DNA from: Schistocerca nitens | Taxonomy: Eukaryota; Arthropoda; Insecta; Orthoptera; Acrididae | Direction: 5' to 3' | DNA: 64,000 nucleotides | Assembly: GCF_023898315.1 (NCBI RefSeq) | Contig: NC_064615.1 | Coordinates: forward strand, 731,211,450-731,275,449 | Shown here: positions 12,441-24,449 of the stretch, piece by piece | How the letters are laid out: each line of letters starts with the position of its first letter | Position numbering within the stretch: position 1 is the stretch's first letter | Program-made: the position numbers and the translations under genes | The notes under the pieces: model-generated | Database searches by the model: none | Seen by the model: only the letters and a program-made list of their open reading frames with translations | What the model was told of the DNA's origin: nothing

Positions 12441-12949
12441 ACTACTATGAATCACCTTCACCTGATTGAACTTGATTACACACAATTACCTTCGCTTTGC
12501 TTTGTTTCGTTGATGTTAAATTCTCTCGAATTTGGCCGTCCTTGAATGCACGTGCTGCATGACGAACACCCAGCTCATTCTTCACAGAACGTAGTACCAC
12601 ATGGTCTTTAACATTTTGCCCCGTCTATTCTCGTGAAATGGTTGCCAGAGGCCATTTTCTCTTTCCGTGAATGAAGAAATGCAGAAAGGGAACTGAAGTT
12701 AAAGGAGAACAAATACAAAACTTCAAGGAATTCCGATGATATTGTACGATGGGTACTTAAAACCATGGTAACGGTGTTTGTCCGTCTCTGCGTGTTCATC
12801 TTACAATGCGACACAGTCGTTCTATCTGTGCATGGATTGACTGAGACTGTGGTTGTTGAAGCCTGCATTTTAGCTTTTCGGGAATCGTTCTAGTTGTCAT
12901 TATGGAAATGCCTACGACCCAGTGATTTATTCGTTCGAAGAAATGCATG

Positions 12950-13260
12950 GGTGCCATTTAAGGAGAATAGCAGTGGGAAGGCACCATTCGATAGCCCAAA
13001 GAAACAGCGAGTGCGATTGTGTCGTATGCAGAATGAGATGGGGCGTTGTCAGCGTAAAAAGAAAGCCTCATTAAGATGCTACGATAGTATGTTCGTGCGA
13101 CAGTAGGCATGTTACGTATCATAGCAATCCCCAAAACACTCAAATTGCCGTTTGTAGTTTGATCTTCGTCTTTTCGGCGGCGATAAATGCACATCTTTCC
13201 ATGCTTATTTTTCTCCTTTGTCTCGGGGTCATAGTCATAAACCGAGCACTCGTCCGTGGT
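12950..13260 (-). pseudogene. mariner transposase fragment
   Basis: On the - strand this encodes part of a mariner-family transposase, normally about 345 residues, which cuts and pastes the element at TA sites. Visible blocks in order are a first-aspartate region (TTDECSVYDYDPETK, compare the family's usual GDE.W.Y.YDPETK) and a second-aspartate region (YADNAPSHSAYDT) followed by a degraded SPDLAPCD-type block (MVPSHCYSP). The second aspartate is present. The N-terminal helix-turn-helix half and the third catalytic region are missing or unrecognisable, and the frame closes with a stop near 12958. No terminal inverted repeats were found. Confidence 0.65.
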
Positions 13261-13564
13261 GATACGAAGCTAAAAAAGTGTCACGGATTTTGTTCACACA
13301 GCTCAACATTTCAGTAGTCTTATTGAATGAGTGTGAGCAGAAGCAGAAGCCAGCGGGCGACGGGGATGGTACTTCCAGCGAGTTAGTTCCTTGTAAATAA
13401 GCAAAATAAAAGCAAGCAAAACGCCGCATTTTGAGCCAGACGAGCCTTATGGTAGAGATAGACTGTCGTGTCATCCTTTACCGTCGTTCATGTAAAGTTA
13501 TCATATGATAAAAACGCATTTGGTAGTGATTTATACAAGATATCTGTATGGTGCAAAAAGTGGT

Positions 13565-14265
13565 AATTGACTCTAAAGCATGAAAAATGTGTATTCATCC
13601 GCAGGAGCACTAAAAAGAACTCACTACATTTAGGTTACAAGATAAATAGTACAAATCTAAAGGCAGTGAACTCAACTAAATACGTAGGGATTATAACTGC
13701 ACATAACTTAAATTGGAACGATCACTTAGACAATGTTGTGGGGAAGGCGAACAAAGACTGTGATTTATTGGCAGAAGACTTAGAAAGTCTTACAGATCTG
13801 CTAGAGAGATACGTTACACCACGCTTGTCCGCCCTCTTCTGCAGTATTGCTGTGCGGTATGGCACCTGCATGAGATAGGATTGAGGGCATCGAAAAAATT
13901 CAAGGAAGAGCAGCTGCTTTGGTATTATCGCTAAATGGGAGAGTGTCAGGGATATGAAACGCGAATTGCGGTGCCAGTCATTATAACAAAGGTGTATTTT
14001 CGCTGCGGCAGGATCTTCTCATTAAATGTTAGTCACTAACTTTCTCAGTATGTGGAAATATTTTGTTGGCGCCCACCTACGTAGGAAGGAGTGATCATCA
14101 TAATAAAATAAGAGAAATCAGAGCTTGCACGGAAAGTGTCAGTTTTTCCCGCGCGCTGTTCGACAATGGACGGTAGAGAACTAACTTAAAGGTCCTTCAA
14201 TGAAACCTGTGTCGGGCACTTCATTGTGAATTTCAGAATTATTGTGCACCTGTAGATGTATAAGT
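13565..14265 (+). pseudogene. non-LTR retrotransposon 3' part (RT C-terminus and tail)
   Basis: The frame from about 13567 encodes the C-terminal part of a LINE reverse transcriptase: a YVGIITAHNLNWNDHLDN block (the usual YLGV.I...L.W..HI signature) and, after a frameshift near 13850, a VRPLLQYCCAVW-like block. Downstream lies noncoding 3' sequence with 'gcgcgctgttcgacaatgga' and a terminal 'tgtagatgta' motif typical of LINE copies I know from insects. It is 5'-truncated and frameshifted, as is usual after target-primed reverse transcription. The clade is probably Jockey/CR1-like, but this is not certain. Confidence 0.65.
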
Positions 14266-14870
14266 GTGTTTCGTGCAAATTTCAACCAGGAACAACAGTT
14301 TGCCATATTTAGTCTATTTTTTTGGTACCTACCGCCATATCCCCGGCTACCATGAACGTCTGCAGTTTTTTTATCCACGGGGCCACGATGCTAAAATTGG
14401 GGCTTCTGTTATAACTGATTAGTGCTCTGGGAACTGTGTGTAACAGTGCTGAAAATGAATGTATCTCAAATTTTTGATAGTTATCTGCTCAGTATTTTTG
14501 TTCATTTTTTTTCTTGTTCTCTTCTAGTGTAAGAAGAGTATTCTTAGACAATAGGGAATTTCGGTACAGAAGTGTACAAATGAAACTCATATAGTGCTGG
14601 ATGGTCGTCTTCCCCAGAGTTTAGTACAATATCCTTGCCATGTAAAACTGAATATAGTCTCAACAAACCTTGACACGTCGTTTTTTTTGCCTACAGACGT
14701 GAAGTAATGTACTACCGTTATTAAATTATGCAGCAGGGAATTTGGGATGGGTATTAGGCGCGTGTACTGCAGTCATGTTTGCGTCGTGCTCGGCGTTCAA
14801 CTGACTATTCATGTAGCTCAGTACCTAAGGGCTGTTCGAAAAAGGAACGGAGAAAACTTAAGGAAATATA

Positions 14871-15860
14871 CACTGAGATGACAGACAGAAGTCAGGGAAT
14901 AGCGATATGCATGTATACAGATGGCGGTAGTGTAGCGTACACAGTGTAAGAGGGCAGTTCATTGGCGGAGCTGTCGTTTGTACTCAGGTGATTCATGTGA
15001 AAAGGCTTCCAACGTGATGACGGACGCACGGCGGCAATCAACAGACTTCGAACGCGGGATGGTAGTTGGAGCTAGATGCATGGGGCATTCCATTTTGGAA
15101 ATCATTAGAGAATTCAGTATTTCGCGATCCACAATGTCAAGTGTGTGCCGAGAATACGAAATATCAGGTGTTACTTGCCACCACAGACAACGAAGTCGCC
15201 TACAGCCTTCACTAGCGACCGAGAGAAGTGACGTTTGCGTAGAGTCGTCAGTGCTAAGAGACCAGCAGCGTTGCGTGAAATAACCGCAGACGTAGGACAT
15301 ACGTATCCTCCAGGACAGTAAGGCTAAATATGGCGTTTATGGGCTGTGGCAGCAGATTACCGATGCGAGTGCCCCTTCGTAACAGCACATCGCATGCAGT
15401 GCCTCTCCTGGCTTCGTGACCATATCAGTTGGATCCTAGACAACTGGAAAACCGTGGTCTGGTCAGATGAGTCCCGATTTCAGTTGGTAAGAGCGCGACT
15501 TGTCAACAAGGCACTGTGCAAATTAGTGGTGGCTCCATAAAGGTATTGGCTATGTTCATATGGAATGGAATGGATCCTCTGGTCGAACTGAACTGATCAC
15601 TGACTGGAAGTGGTTACGTTCGGCTACAGGAAGGCCATTTGCACCCATTCATGGAGTTCATGTTCTCAAACAATGATGGAATTGTTATGGATGACAATGT
15701 GCCATATCACTGGATTGCAGTTGTTCGCAATTTGTTTGAAGAACATTCTGGACAATTTGAGCGAATGATTTGGTCATCCAAATAACTCAATCCCATCGAA
15801 CATTTATGGGACATAATCGAGAGGCTAGTTCGTGCACAAAATCCTGCACCGGCAACACTT
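14871..15860 (+). pseudogene. Tc1-like transposon with broken transposase
   Basis: The left end (CACTGAGATGACAG, preceded by TA) resembles a Tc1 terminal repeat; the right end is missing. A start at 15017 opens a helix-turn-helix region (STDFERGMVVGAR, then FSISRSTMSSVCREY). The first catalytic block (TVVWSDESRFQL) is near 15450-15485 in a second frame, and the second (MDDNVPY, starting 15687) and third (LNPIEHLWDII) are in a third frame. There are at least two frameshifts, an in-frame TAA just before LNPIEHLW, and an internal deletion after the first block. It cannot encode a working enzyme. It differs from the intact element at 35633-37054, so it belongs to another Tc1 family. Confidence 0.85.
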
Positions 15861-16780
15861 AATATTTATATCCGTCTTTATTACAAAACCGCGCCGAAAC
15901 CACCGCCGCTCCAAGAAAACTGTATAATTCACCGTAAAGAGCGTGATACTCAAACCGAAGTTAGGCGGTGTTTGCTGAAACGATTGTTTCTCATTGCACT
16001 CGGAAATGCTGAATCTACTGTTCAGTAGCATCACACACAATCATTTCCAGAAATTTAAAGTCCTGCAAAAACCTGTATCCTAGATTTTAGAGGGGAAAAT
16101 GGCCCCACTTGTACCCGTGTCCCCTCCCCCGTTACTGCTGCTTTTATTTTGAGTGAGAAACATAGTTATGCGACTTACGGAAAAATCGGAAACCAGAGAA
16201 CATGTCCTTGATGAAAAGAGGTCGGCCTTACCGTTCTTCGATTGGTCGCTAAATTTCGTCTTCAAACTCAGAACTATGTTCAGTATTTGGCAAGAACGTC
16301 TTTATTCCTCCTTATGAAATAGCATTTCATGAGTGCGTTATGGAATGTCTTGTTAATGGAATGAGTTTCGGTATTTTACCTGATGATTGCACTCTTTCGC
16401 GAATGAAGTGTTAAACTGTTGGTCAAATAATTTCAGGAAACTTGAATCCATGTCACACAGAGTACAGAAACTTCGGCTCGGTGTCACTATAAAATCGACA
16501 GACATTCGGTTTACATGCAACAGGCTGCATATCGTTACTTTTTTCATCGTTGCCAACTTCAGATACACTGTGAGTATATCATCGCATAAAGGAAGAGATG
16601 CTTCCCATTTACTCTTCTCAGTGAAGTCTCCTTCGTCTCCACTATCGCCCCAAAGCCACTTTGCTGCGTCATCCGCACTCGCTCCTCTCTGCGCGTCACT
16701 CCATACAAGCGGGAACAATACGGAAAGGGCAGTCATTAGTTCGCGTCTAAGAGCGTAGTCCGCTATTATATGAAGCAGAC
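15861..16780. other. no recognised feature
   Basis: ORFs of 123 and 127 codons overlap on opposite strands at 16353-16758; neither resembles a known protein or has flanking splice or start signals. Confidence 0.4.
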
Positions 16781-16784
16781 CACG

Positions 16785-16850
16785 AGCATAGGGACCGATG
16801 ACCGAGCAGTTTAGTCCCGCCTCCCTCCCCTTTTAAGCCAACCAACCACG
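16785..16850 (+). mobile_element. SINE family B, 3' end fragment
   Basis: 'agggaccgatgaccgagcag' and a terminal 'ccaaccaacca' match the 3' end of the copy at 5192-5423. Only the last 65 bp or so remain. Confidence 0.55.
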
Positions 16851-18175
16851 AACGCTCGTCGCTCGTTGACAGTTAGAGGCGCTACAACACTGGAACGTGT
16901 CAGACTTCGTGCGACAGCATACCAGCCGAGAAAAGTAACAAAAGTACAGAACGACGTCAGACATAGAAGCCAAATCGGAAAACGAGTGACCGAAGAGACC
17001 CGACAATGAAACATCAGGGGTTAAATGCTTCCCATCTCGGCAAGATCCGTAACATGATATGTATATGCCTAAATGTATGAGCAGCCCTTTGTCTGCCAAC
17101 AATAAACTTCTACTATTGCTTTAGAAATATCGTTTGAACAATGGAAAAACTTCTAGAAAGATGTAATTTGAAATTAAAAGATAAATTTGTGCTATTGCTC
17201 GGATGCTAAATACTATGGAGTCTGCTCACTCAACGCTCTCACAACTGTTTTACAAAAAAGATCTAATTCTTAGCGTAAAGACACTAAAAACCATTTTGGG
17301 ACGGTTGAGCTGATATAAATAAAGAACAGAAATTTATAACACGGAACTTAGGTCATTAAAATTTACATAACACGAGGATCACAACGTGCCAGGGTCTGTT
17401 ACTAGGGTCTAGCTTTTGCGCCATACTCCGGATATCATATGCGATTCCGCTAAGTTAAACGAATGCCTCAATCTCAGAAGACACGATACACGGATACAAG
17501 GTGCTCCCTACCGTACTTCATCTTTACGCGCTAATCTGCAAACCAATGCTTGTATTCATTAGTTTGGCGGGGTTGAGTTAGTAGTAAGTGTACCATTTGA
17601 CATTGCAAGTGTGTAGTTCGTATTACACAGGGTCTATAAAAATGCTGGATGGTGTTTGTATTAAGATATAAAAATAAATCATGCTCTTTCTTCCGGAGAA
17701 TTTATGTTTACAGCGTAACTCCAATGTTTGTATTGATAGCTTGAGTTATGTGGGGGAAGAAGGGGCAATTAGGTTTAAACATATGTAAGGACGAGTTTTA
17801 TCAGCTTATTGATGTTGGACGCAGTTAGCGCGAGAGCAACACAGTACGAATTACTTCGTTGTGTCCTTAAGATACAATATGAATAGCAAGCAGAAAGAAA
17901 ATCAAACCAGGTGTGCCCTGAAGCGACTACGTCGGAAATCACTCCCATGATGACGACGATTGATCTAAGCCATGAATGTGTTAGTTTTCAAATGGAAATC
18001 GACTTTACCCGCAACGATCGGACTGTACCGATACATTTGGCTCATCGGGCGATTAGGAGTTGCATTTTGTCAAATTTCGATTACTCTCATGTCGCTTTTG
18101 GAGGCGACTGGAGCACGTTTCCCTCGGCACACGGAACAGCGTGTAGTCGTGTGCTAAAGCTTGTGTGCTTAGGCA
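16851..18175. other. no recognised feature
   Basis: AT-rich DNA. The short frames have no family resemblance and no repeat family could be named. Confidence 0.4.
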
Positions 18176-18220
18176 GGAAGGGTCGGGAAGCGACGATGTG
18201 CGAGGGCGGCGGAGGCTGAG

Positions 18221-18297
18221 ATGCCTTCTTCAGCGGTGTCCATGTTCCACCGGAAGAGGAGCCTCCCTGCAGGGCTGCCCAGCTCCAGCAGCGCCAA
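18221..18297 (+). CDS. host gene exon 1: N-terminus of unknown basic Ser-rich protein
   Basis: The ATG opens 25 codons plus two bases, encoding MPSSAVSMFHRKRS then LPAGLPSSSSA, and ends at CCAA|GTGAGT, a near-perfect donor. The phase-2 end joins the next exon (C first) to make an Asn codon, which is the main support for this frame. An in-frame TAG lies upstream at 18170, so the start is either this ATG or, if an acceptor at 18174-18175 (branch-like CTAA and ...TTAGGCAG) is used, the exon begins at 18176 and is internal. Protein family not recognised; the sequence is basic and low-complexity, as in disordered N-terminal regions. The intron that follows is about 1.1 kb. Confidence 0.6.
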
Positions 18298-18404
18298 GTG
18301 AGTACCATGTCTAAGTGAAACACTGTCTGCACCATTACTGCGGCGGACAGTGGTATGAAGCTTTAATTATCACTTTCAAAAGTAAACTTCCATGATGAAT
18401 TTTA

Positions 18405-18621
18405 TGTTCGTTTGTAGTTGTGTGTCTCCAGTCCTGGTACACATCGAAGCGGTCGTGCCACGGTACGAAAGCACACCGCTAGAGGAGCCAAAACGATTTG
18501 GCGCAGCTCAATGTTGAAGGGAAGATAGGCTGAGCTATTTCCTTTTGGCTGCTCTAGCAGTGTGCTCCCGTACTGTGGCGCGACCTTTTCAATGTATTCC
18601 AGGGCCGCAGACAAACGAAAC
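18405..18621. mobile_element. foldback/MITE-like palindrome, 217 bp
   Basis: The two halves are inverted copies: the left arm has 'gtgccacggtacgaaagcac' and 'accgctagaggagccaaaa', and the right arm reads the same when reverse-complemented with a few changes. The outer ends share GTTTGT/ACAAAC-type sequence. A short centre contains AGCTCA...TGAGCT. It lies inside the first intron of the host gene, 108 bp after the donor. No coding capacity; probably a non-autonomous DNA element. Confidence 0.7.
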
Positions 18622-19409
18622 GTTACTTAATTTCGTTTTTTGAGGACGCCCCCTCTTGTGGTGTTCTCATCGCTCAGAACTCTTCACCAGCCAGACAACG
18701 AAATTTCTGCAAGAGAAGCTACTCGTTTCTGTTGACTTCGACAGCAAGTCGCGCTGCACACTCTGTTGCCATGAAGATCTGGTACATTCAGGGAAACAGT
18801 TGGAAGCATCACGATCTGACCATAACCGCTCCTATTAACACCTTACAGTTACCTTGTTCAGTTTCATGAAGTCCGTGCGTTAAGACTACGAATTAACTCG
18901 AGTTCCACGTGATACACTGGCTGGTACGCACATCTTGTTTCGCCTTTGTTGCCCAATTTCAACTTTGTTACGATTTTCTGGTGTACACTCACATACTATT
19001 TGGGAAGTAGTTCTGCAAGAATATGAAAAGAAATATCAGCTGGTGGCCACACCAGATAAAAGAATAAGCCTTTAGTAAATATGACACAGGCTGAAAAACA
19101 GCCGGAAATTTCAAGTTCTTTGGGAGTATAATACCAAAATAGAAATAATAAGTAGACAAGTAATCATCCAAGGAAAGCTGATAGCTTTGTGAAAGTGTCA
19201 GGAATAATATGGAAAACAGGTCCCCAGAAAAGTAAAAGAATATAACGACGGTATTAAATACTAATTCTGAGGTAAGAAACTCTTGCGAGAAAAGATATGT
19301 GTTGTCGGTAATTTATTTATTGTTTTTCAAAAATTTTAAAATTGGCAGCATTTGCAGCTATCAACCTCAATGTCGACATTACCCTAAAGATTCGCTTTGT
19401 CTGTTTCAG

Positions 19410-19485
19410 CACGCAACATGCTCCCCGGAAACCGTCCAACACGACCATCAACAGGTCGGAGAGCTACAAAGAACGCGTTCAGAAG
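19410..19485 (+). CDS. host gene exon 2
   Basis: A strong acceptor (TTTGTCTGTTTCAG) and a strong donor (CAGAAG|GTGAGT) bracket 76 bp. Read in phase 2 it completes an Asn codon and adds 25 codons, TQHAPRKPSNTTINRS then ESYKERVQK, ending in phase 0. The stretch is hydrophilic, with Arg/Lys-rich segments and candidate phosphorylation serines, consistent with the neighbouring exons. No domain is recognised. The next supported exon, 39476-39528, begins in phase 0, so the splice is frame-preserving across an intron of about 20 kb; a skipped exon of length divisible by three cannot be excluded. Confidence 0.75.
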
Positions 19486-19609
19486 GTGAGTACACATCAC
19501 TTACGTTGCTATGATAATTGGCACTTCACTGCTCATGCCACGTCAAGTTCTGGATGCAACGCGAACTAGTCTCAGGACTACAGTGGTTTTATGCGAAATT
19601 TCACCTATA

Positions 19610-19628
19610 TCTCCTCCTCCTCCTCCTC

Positions 19629-19677
<49 letters not shown>
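19610..19677. repeat. (TCC)n(TAC)n microsatellite
   Basis: A TCC tract changes directly into about 16 TAC units, within the large intron and 125 bp after the exon 2 donor. Confidence 0.95.
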
Positions 19678-19679
19678 GT

Positions 19680-20365
19680 ATGAATATCGTATCATCGAGT
19701 TGAGTGCTGTCAGAACTTCACTACACGGCGTGAGATGGCAGTTTGAGTTATGCAGTGAAAACAGCGGTCATTCGGATTTGGCTAAAGAGCCCCGACTGAA
19801 AAAGCTTTGCGGTTCAGCACAGTTCCATTCTTGGGTGTCAGTAATGTGGCTGTCGACGGAAATTGGCAATTCCGCGCTTGCTTAATGAATTCCCGATGAA
19901 GCCACCATTGACACAGACCGATAGACTGACCTGGAAGTAACGCAGCACATAGACACATTTTTCCACGTTGCGGAAATTAACGCGAATGCACGGAAAGCCA
20001 CTTTCGATAACTCGGAGGGGTCACAAATAGCAAACTTTCCCATATGTGGAGCAATATAAAGTTTCGGCAGCGTGTAGCTACTGATTTACTGCTTCGAAAC
20101 GCTTATAGCTTTCCCAGCGAGAAGGCATCATATTCAAAAGTGCGATTCCGGAGGATCTTAAGAATGCAGCTACTAGACTCTCGTCGTTGGATAAAAACCT
20201 TTCCTAGCGATAAAACTGCTTACATGTAAGAATACGACGATATTTCTTTCAGTTTGTCGACTAAAATTTCTTGTAGCTCGCCACAGTCACGTATCCGGTG
20301 CCGATCTATTTCATTGTAGCACATATACTGTTCTGTTACTTGTTACGTACTGTATATTCTGTATG
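19680..20365. other. intron, no recognised feature
   Basis: Unique-looking intronic DNA between the microsatellite and a LINE remnant. Confidence 0.4.
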
Positions 20366-20369
20366 CCAC

Positions 20370-20800
20370 TCTCCGTAATTTTTGGACTCTGCGGCTCCGT
20401 ATACTACCATGGAAGTTACCCTCTGATGTCTTAAAATATGACTAATCATTCTTCCGTAGTAATATGTTGTCAGCGTCCTTCTGCAATACCTCGTCACAAA
20501 CACCTCGCTACTCTTCTTTTCCATTTTCCCACAGTTGATGTTCCATTCGATACAGTTCTTTGCTCCAAACGTGCATTGTCAGAAGTCAGTCTCCAATTAA
20601 GATCTGCGTTTAATATTAGCAGACTGATTTTGGTGTGGTGTGGTGTGATCACTTACCATTGTGATCCGTTTATCGTTAGTCTCATTTATGCCAACATTCA
20701 GTATTCCATTTCATCATATTTTGTTTGTGACGTTGGTATAGGTACTTCAACTTCAGTTAGTGGCATTGGCTTAGTGTAGATTATAGTGATGATAATCGTG
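20370..20800 (-). mobile_element. decayed RTE-like LINE fragment, antisense
   Basis: On the - strand the segment around 20440-20560 reads as a degraded reverse-transcriptase C-terminus: YRMEHQLWENGKEE corresponds to the usual YG.ETW...K.E block, followed by a decayed DEVLQKDADNILL stretch where the family has an R(I/M)L-type motif. The + strand phrases 'ccctctgatgtcttaaaata' and 'ccaaacgtgcattgtcagaa' match antisense LINE sequence I know from insects. It inserted in the large intron of the host gene and is not functional. Confidence 0.5.
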
Positions 20801-21725
20801 TCCCTGAACTTAGGTTTAACCGTCTATTTACCGAATATCTATAGCATTTTCACCAGTTATTTATTTATTCCAGTAATGCCAGTTTCCTAACAGTTCTACT
20901 TTTTATTCTGATATATATCTCGTTCATGTGCTTTAGATTTCAAGACACATTGTTCGATCTTCAGGAATGGAATGCTGTGAGAACCGTAAATGCAGTTCCA
21001 TCAAGGGGGCGTCTATAAGTCGTGTCTAGCACCCTCTGGTCTCTGCGCCGATACGAAACTATCAAAATAAAAAAAAGATACAGGTGTAAGAAAATTGACT
21101 TACATTTGAATGTCATTAAACTCGACAGTCGTTTTCCTGAAATCCGAAAGTTTTGGCAGTAGACACATTTTCATGACACCTTTCCAATTACAGGCCACGT
21201 TTGTTGCAGATCCACATTATGTATCCTTAATTGGTTGTTCAATTGCCTTCTTGCGTCCCCATGCCGTTCTTCATTCCTGGTTGTTTCGCTTAGGGGGCAG
21301 TTTGCAATCCGAATGGTAGGATAGTGTCGTTAACGTCTGTTAGCTCCTCCACACTCTTTTGACAAGGCCGTTCATACCAGAATTGTTTGCTCGTCACATC
21401 TGATGATTTTATTCAAATGATGCCAAATGTGACGAGTATGTTAGATGTTTTAACAATCCATATATCAGAGGCCTTAGATTTTCCCATTGCCGAAACACTT
21501 TTGTGTATACTCCTGATAAAAGATGAATTTAGTCTTGTACTCCCTTACTTCTTCATTCAGTGGGTTCGGAAGACTGCGGTTGAGTCCACCAGTTAGTGTT
21601 TTGTTCTTTACAAACTAATCGAATAACAATTTCTTTTTCACCCCGAAAACATCTTAACGGAGATTGAAACAGGCTTCCGCCCACTACCTCGATTCCTTTT
21701 CATTTCTGTAGTGAATTTTTGGCAA
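20801..21725. other. intron, no recognised feature
   Basis: AT-rich intronic DNA. No ORF or repeat here could be assigned. Confidence 0.4.
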
Positions 21726-21737
21726 GGCATCTAAACT

Positions 21738-21879
21738 ACGCTACGGTCGCAGGTTCGAATCCTGCCTCGGGCATGGATGTGTGTGATATCCTTAGGTTAG
21801 TTAGGTTTAAGTAGTTCTAAGTTCTAGGGGACTGATAACCACAGCAGTTGAGTCCCATAGTGCTCAGAGCCATTTGAAC
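21738..21879 (+). mobile_element. tRNA-derived SINE family A, 5'-truncated
   Basis: Starts inside the tRNA-like head, keeps a perfect box B (GGTTCGAATCC) and the SINE body (ttctaggggactgataac, then tcccatagtgctcagagcca), and ends at CATTTGAAC. It is flanked by a perfect 10-bp target-site duplication, CATCTAAACT, at 21728-21737 and 21880-21889. The same family is full length at 30478-30671. 5' truncation plus the duplication indicates LINE-driven retrotransposition. Confidence 0.92.
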
Positions 21880-21894
21880 CATCTAAACTGCTGA

Positions 21895-24445
21895 CGAATT
21901 TGGTTTTGCATTTGGTTTTGGCCAGTGTCAAATGCGGTCCTTCGAACGCTTAATTCTTCAGGTAAAATGTAAATACCTTTGTTTGGATATGACATCACCA
22001 TTTCGCATTTAATTGGCAATTATCCTATAGCATAGTATGCTCTTTCATGATATTCTCTCATCTGTGTGTACAGTTTCAGGATTTCCTCATGTATTTAATT
22101 TTTAAGAGGGCGGCCACGCATTAATTTACCAACATATTTGTTGAACTATGGAACACAGATGAACGAACTCTTAATAAATCTTTATCCACTTCGGATGAGC
22201 TTCCATAGGCAACAAACTACACACCCGCATGGCACGTACACGTGCACATGCGCGCGCGCACGCGCACCTGTGTGTGTGCACCTTGCTTAGTACTGAATAC
22301 ACTGATCCATACGCACCACTTCCATCATTAACAGAGAACTCAGTCATCCCTATCCAACTCAGTAAACTCTCCATACTATTTTATTTCTTCCTTAGCTTCA
22401 GATCCTCTTCATGTAAACAACGAACCCACTAAGAGCATCACCCTTTCAGTTTAGAATTTAATGCATTGAAACACAGTACCCATTTAAACAAACTCTCGGT
22501 TTTTAAAACCCTAGCTCAGACGGCATTAACGTAAAGTCCACCGCCCTTCGATGCAGCTCTTTGAAGCAGAGGCATGGCAACGGCGGCTGCATTGGCAGTC
22601 CTGACTCTGAATTTGATATCGGAATTCAGATAGCGTGCAAGGCACGTTCCGGTTGCACGATGGATTTTAGTTAGTGTCGGGCTGTTATCGTGTTCGTCAA
22701 CTTCAGTCTCGGCAACTGTGATTCATGACATTCTGGCAATATTTAACCAGTATTGCTGCCGACAACAATATGAAACACAAGTTTTGACCGTTGGAAATAA
22801 TTTGTAGGAAAAATATCTGCGACTAGGCAACTGAAAAATTTTGTCACGTAAGAACCTTCTCCTTTTTGTATTTTTTATTAGGCGTACAGTGGCTTCTTGT
22901 TAATGCTGGTGAGATTTCTTCTCAGATAAATATTCTTTCATTATAGTGCTTTTCTTTTTCTACATCCATTTCATACTTATTCTGGAGCACCTGTTGGTGA
23001 CATATTAGGATGTTGTAATAAATCTTCGTTGCTTGTCTCTTTTCTTTAGATCTTTCAAAGGTACTTCTATTCACTAGCATTCGTTGTTTTCTCTGTAGTG
23101 ACGTTGAATGATGTTGGTCTGGGTGCTAGGCTCTCCATCCCAAGTGAGCTTAGAACTTCAGACGCCTATGACCTGATCTGGTATTACAGACAGTGCAGTG
23201 CATTGTTAAGTCACTTCTCCGGAAATAGAGGTTGAATCAGTTATCGTCCGATACTGATGTACTTTGACAGTGGTGTTCAGGTAGCGCTTACATTAAAATT
23301 TGATTTTTCACTTTGTGTAACCGACCTGTGGGTAAATGGTTCTTGTGAAACACTGTTTTCTGCTAGGAACACTGTTCGTAGTATTCCGTTTATTGTGCAA
23401 CAAGGCATCTGTATTACTTAAATTGTGGTAACACTTGTACAGGGCTCAGTTTGTATAATCCACGTTCCCTTCAGATTTTTGTCTGTCGGCAATAGTTGAA
23501 AGGCGAACTCTGCATCGAGGAAGTGAACACAAGTGATGAACTGATGGTTCGAATTACATATAGTGTTGCCCTCGGAAGAGCTAAAAGTGATGTCAGATGA
23601 TTCGGAAGATGCATTGAGGACACAGGTGGCAATTATGAAACAAAATTTTGAATTGAATCGTTGACCTTCAGCTTTACACCTTCTGTAAGTATTTGAGGGG
23701 TACAGTCTAGCAGCTGTATGTCTGTAAAGACTAAAAATTGTACGCATGTTACGGATTTTTTTATTCGAATTAGTCTATAGGCCAGTACCACCGTCTAAAA
23801 TAAGCACAGTTCTCTCGAAACACCTGTATTTATTGGTTTCTACTAGTTAGTCTTTCCCATTTTGCTGCGTAGAATTAAATTTCGTGCTTGCACAATCCCT
23901 GTGATACAGTTAAACGCTGCACATTGATTCAACTGAAGACGAATTTTTGGGTACCATCAGCAGTCACGTCACGTGTACGCAAGTCCACGGTTCAAAAACA
24001 TGGAGCTGCACTTAAATATATACTGCAGTGTTATTAAAGGGTGTTCCAGCGTTCTTTCGGTCTGTTGAGAATTTGATTGTGCTTTGATGGACGAACGAAC
24101 TGGGTATTAGTCGGTTCGACCGTATTTGAACTACTATACTTCCTTATATCGTTAGAATTATTACAATGCAGATGTGTGCCACTTGCCGAAAAAGCTGGAA
24201 AGCTTATCACAGTAAATGAATACTAGTAGAATAAAACCCACAGTCCCTCTCACCCTTAAACACATTAGGGAAAGCAGTGCCTGAGAAAAGCGGGTGGCAT
24301 CCCCTCTATTCTATCAGTTCTCCTAGCGCCTAATAATCATTAGCAGGCAGGTTTGCGAGACGAATAAGCGTCTTCTGTAAATGTTTCCACTTGCTGCTGT
24401 TCTCATTGAGCATGGAGGCGCTGTAAACACTGTCACTTCCAGATC
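21895..24445. other. intron, no recognised feature
   Basis: A short alternating purine-pyrimidine tract (CGCGCGCACGCGCAC) lies at about 22248-22266. Otherwise I find no gene or assignable repeat; a 109-codon - strand ORF at 23418-23747 has no family resemblance. Confidence 0.4.
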
Positions 24446-24449
24446 TGAT

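Noticed and set aside
18234..18297. Alternative exon 1 frame ending in AQLQQRQ joined directly to exon 3
   Set aside because: Attractive peptide, but it needs an acceptor inside ATGCCTTCTTCAG and skips exon 2, whose splice sites are strong and whose phase matches the ATG frame.
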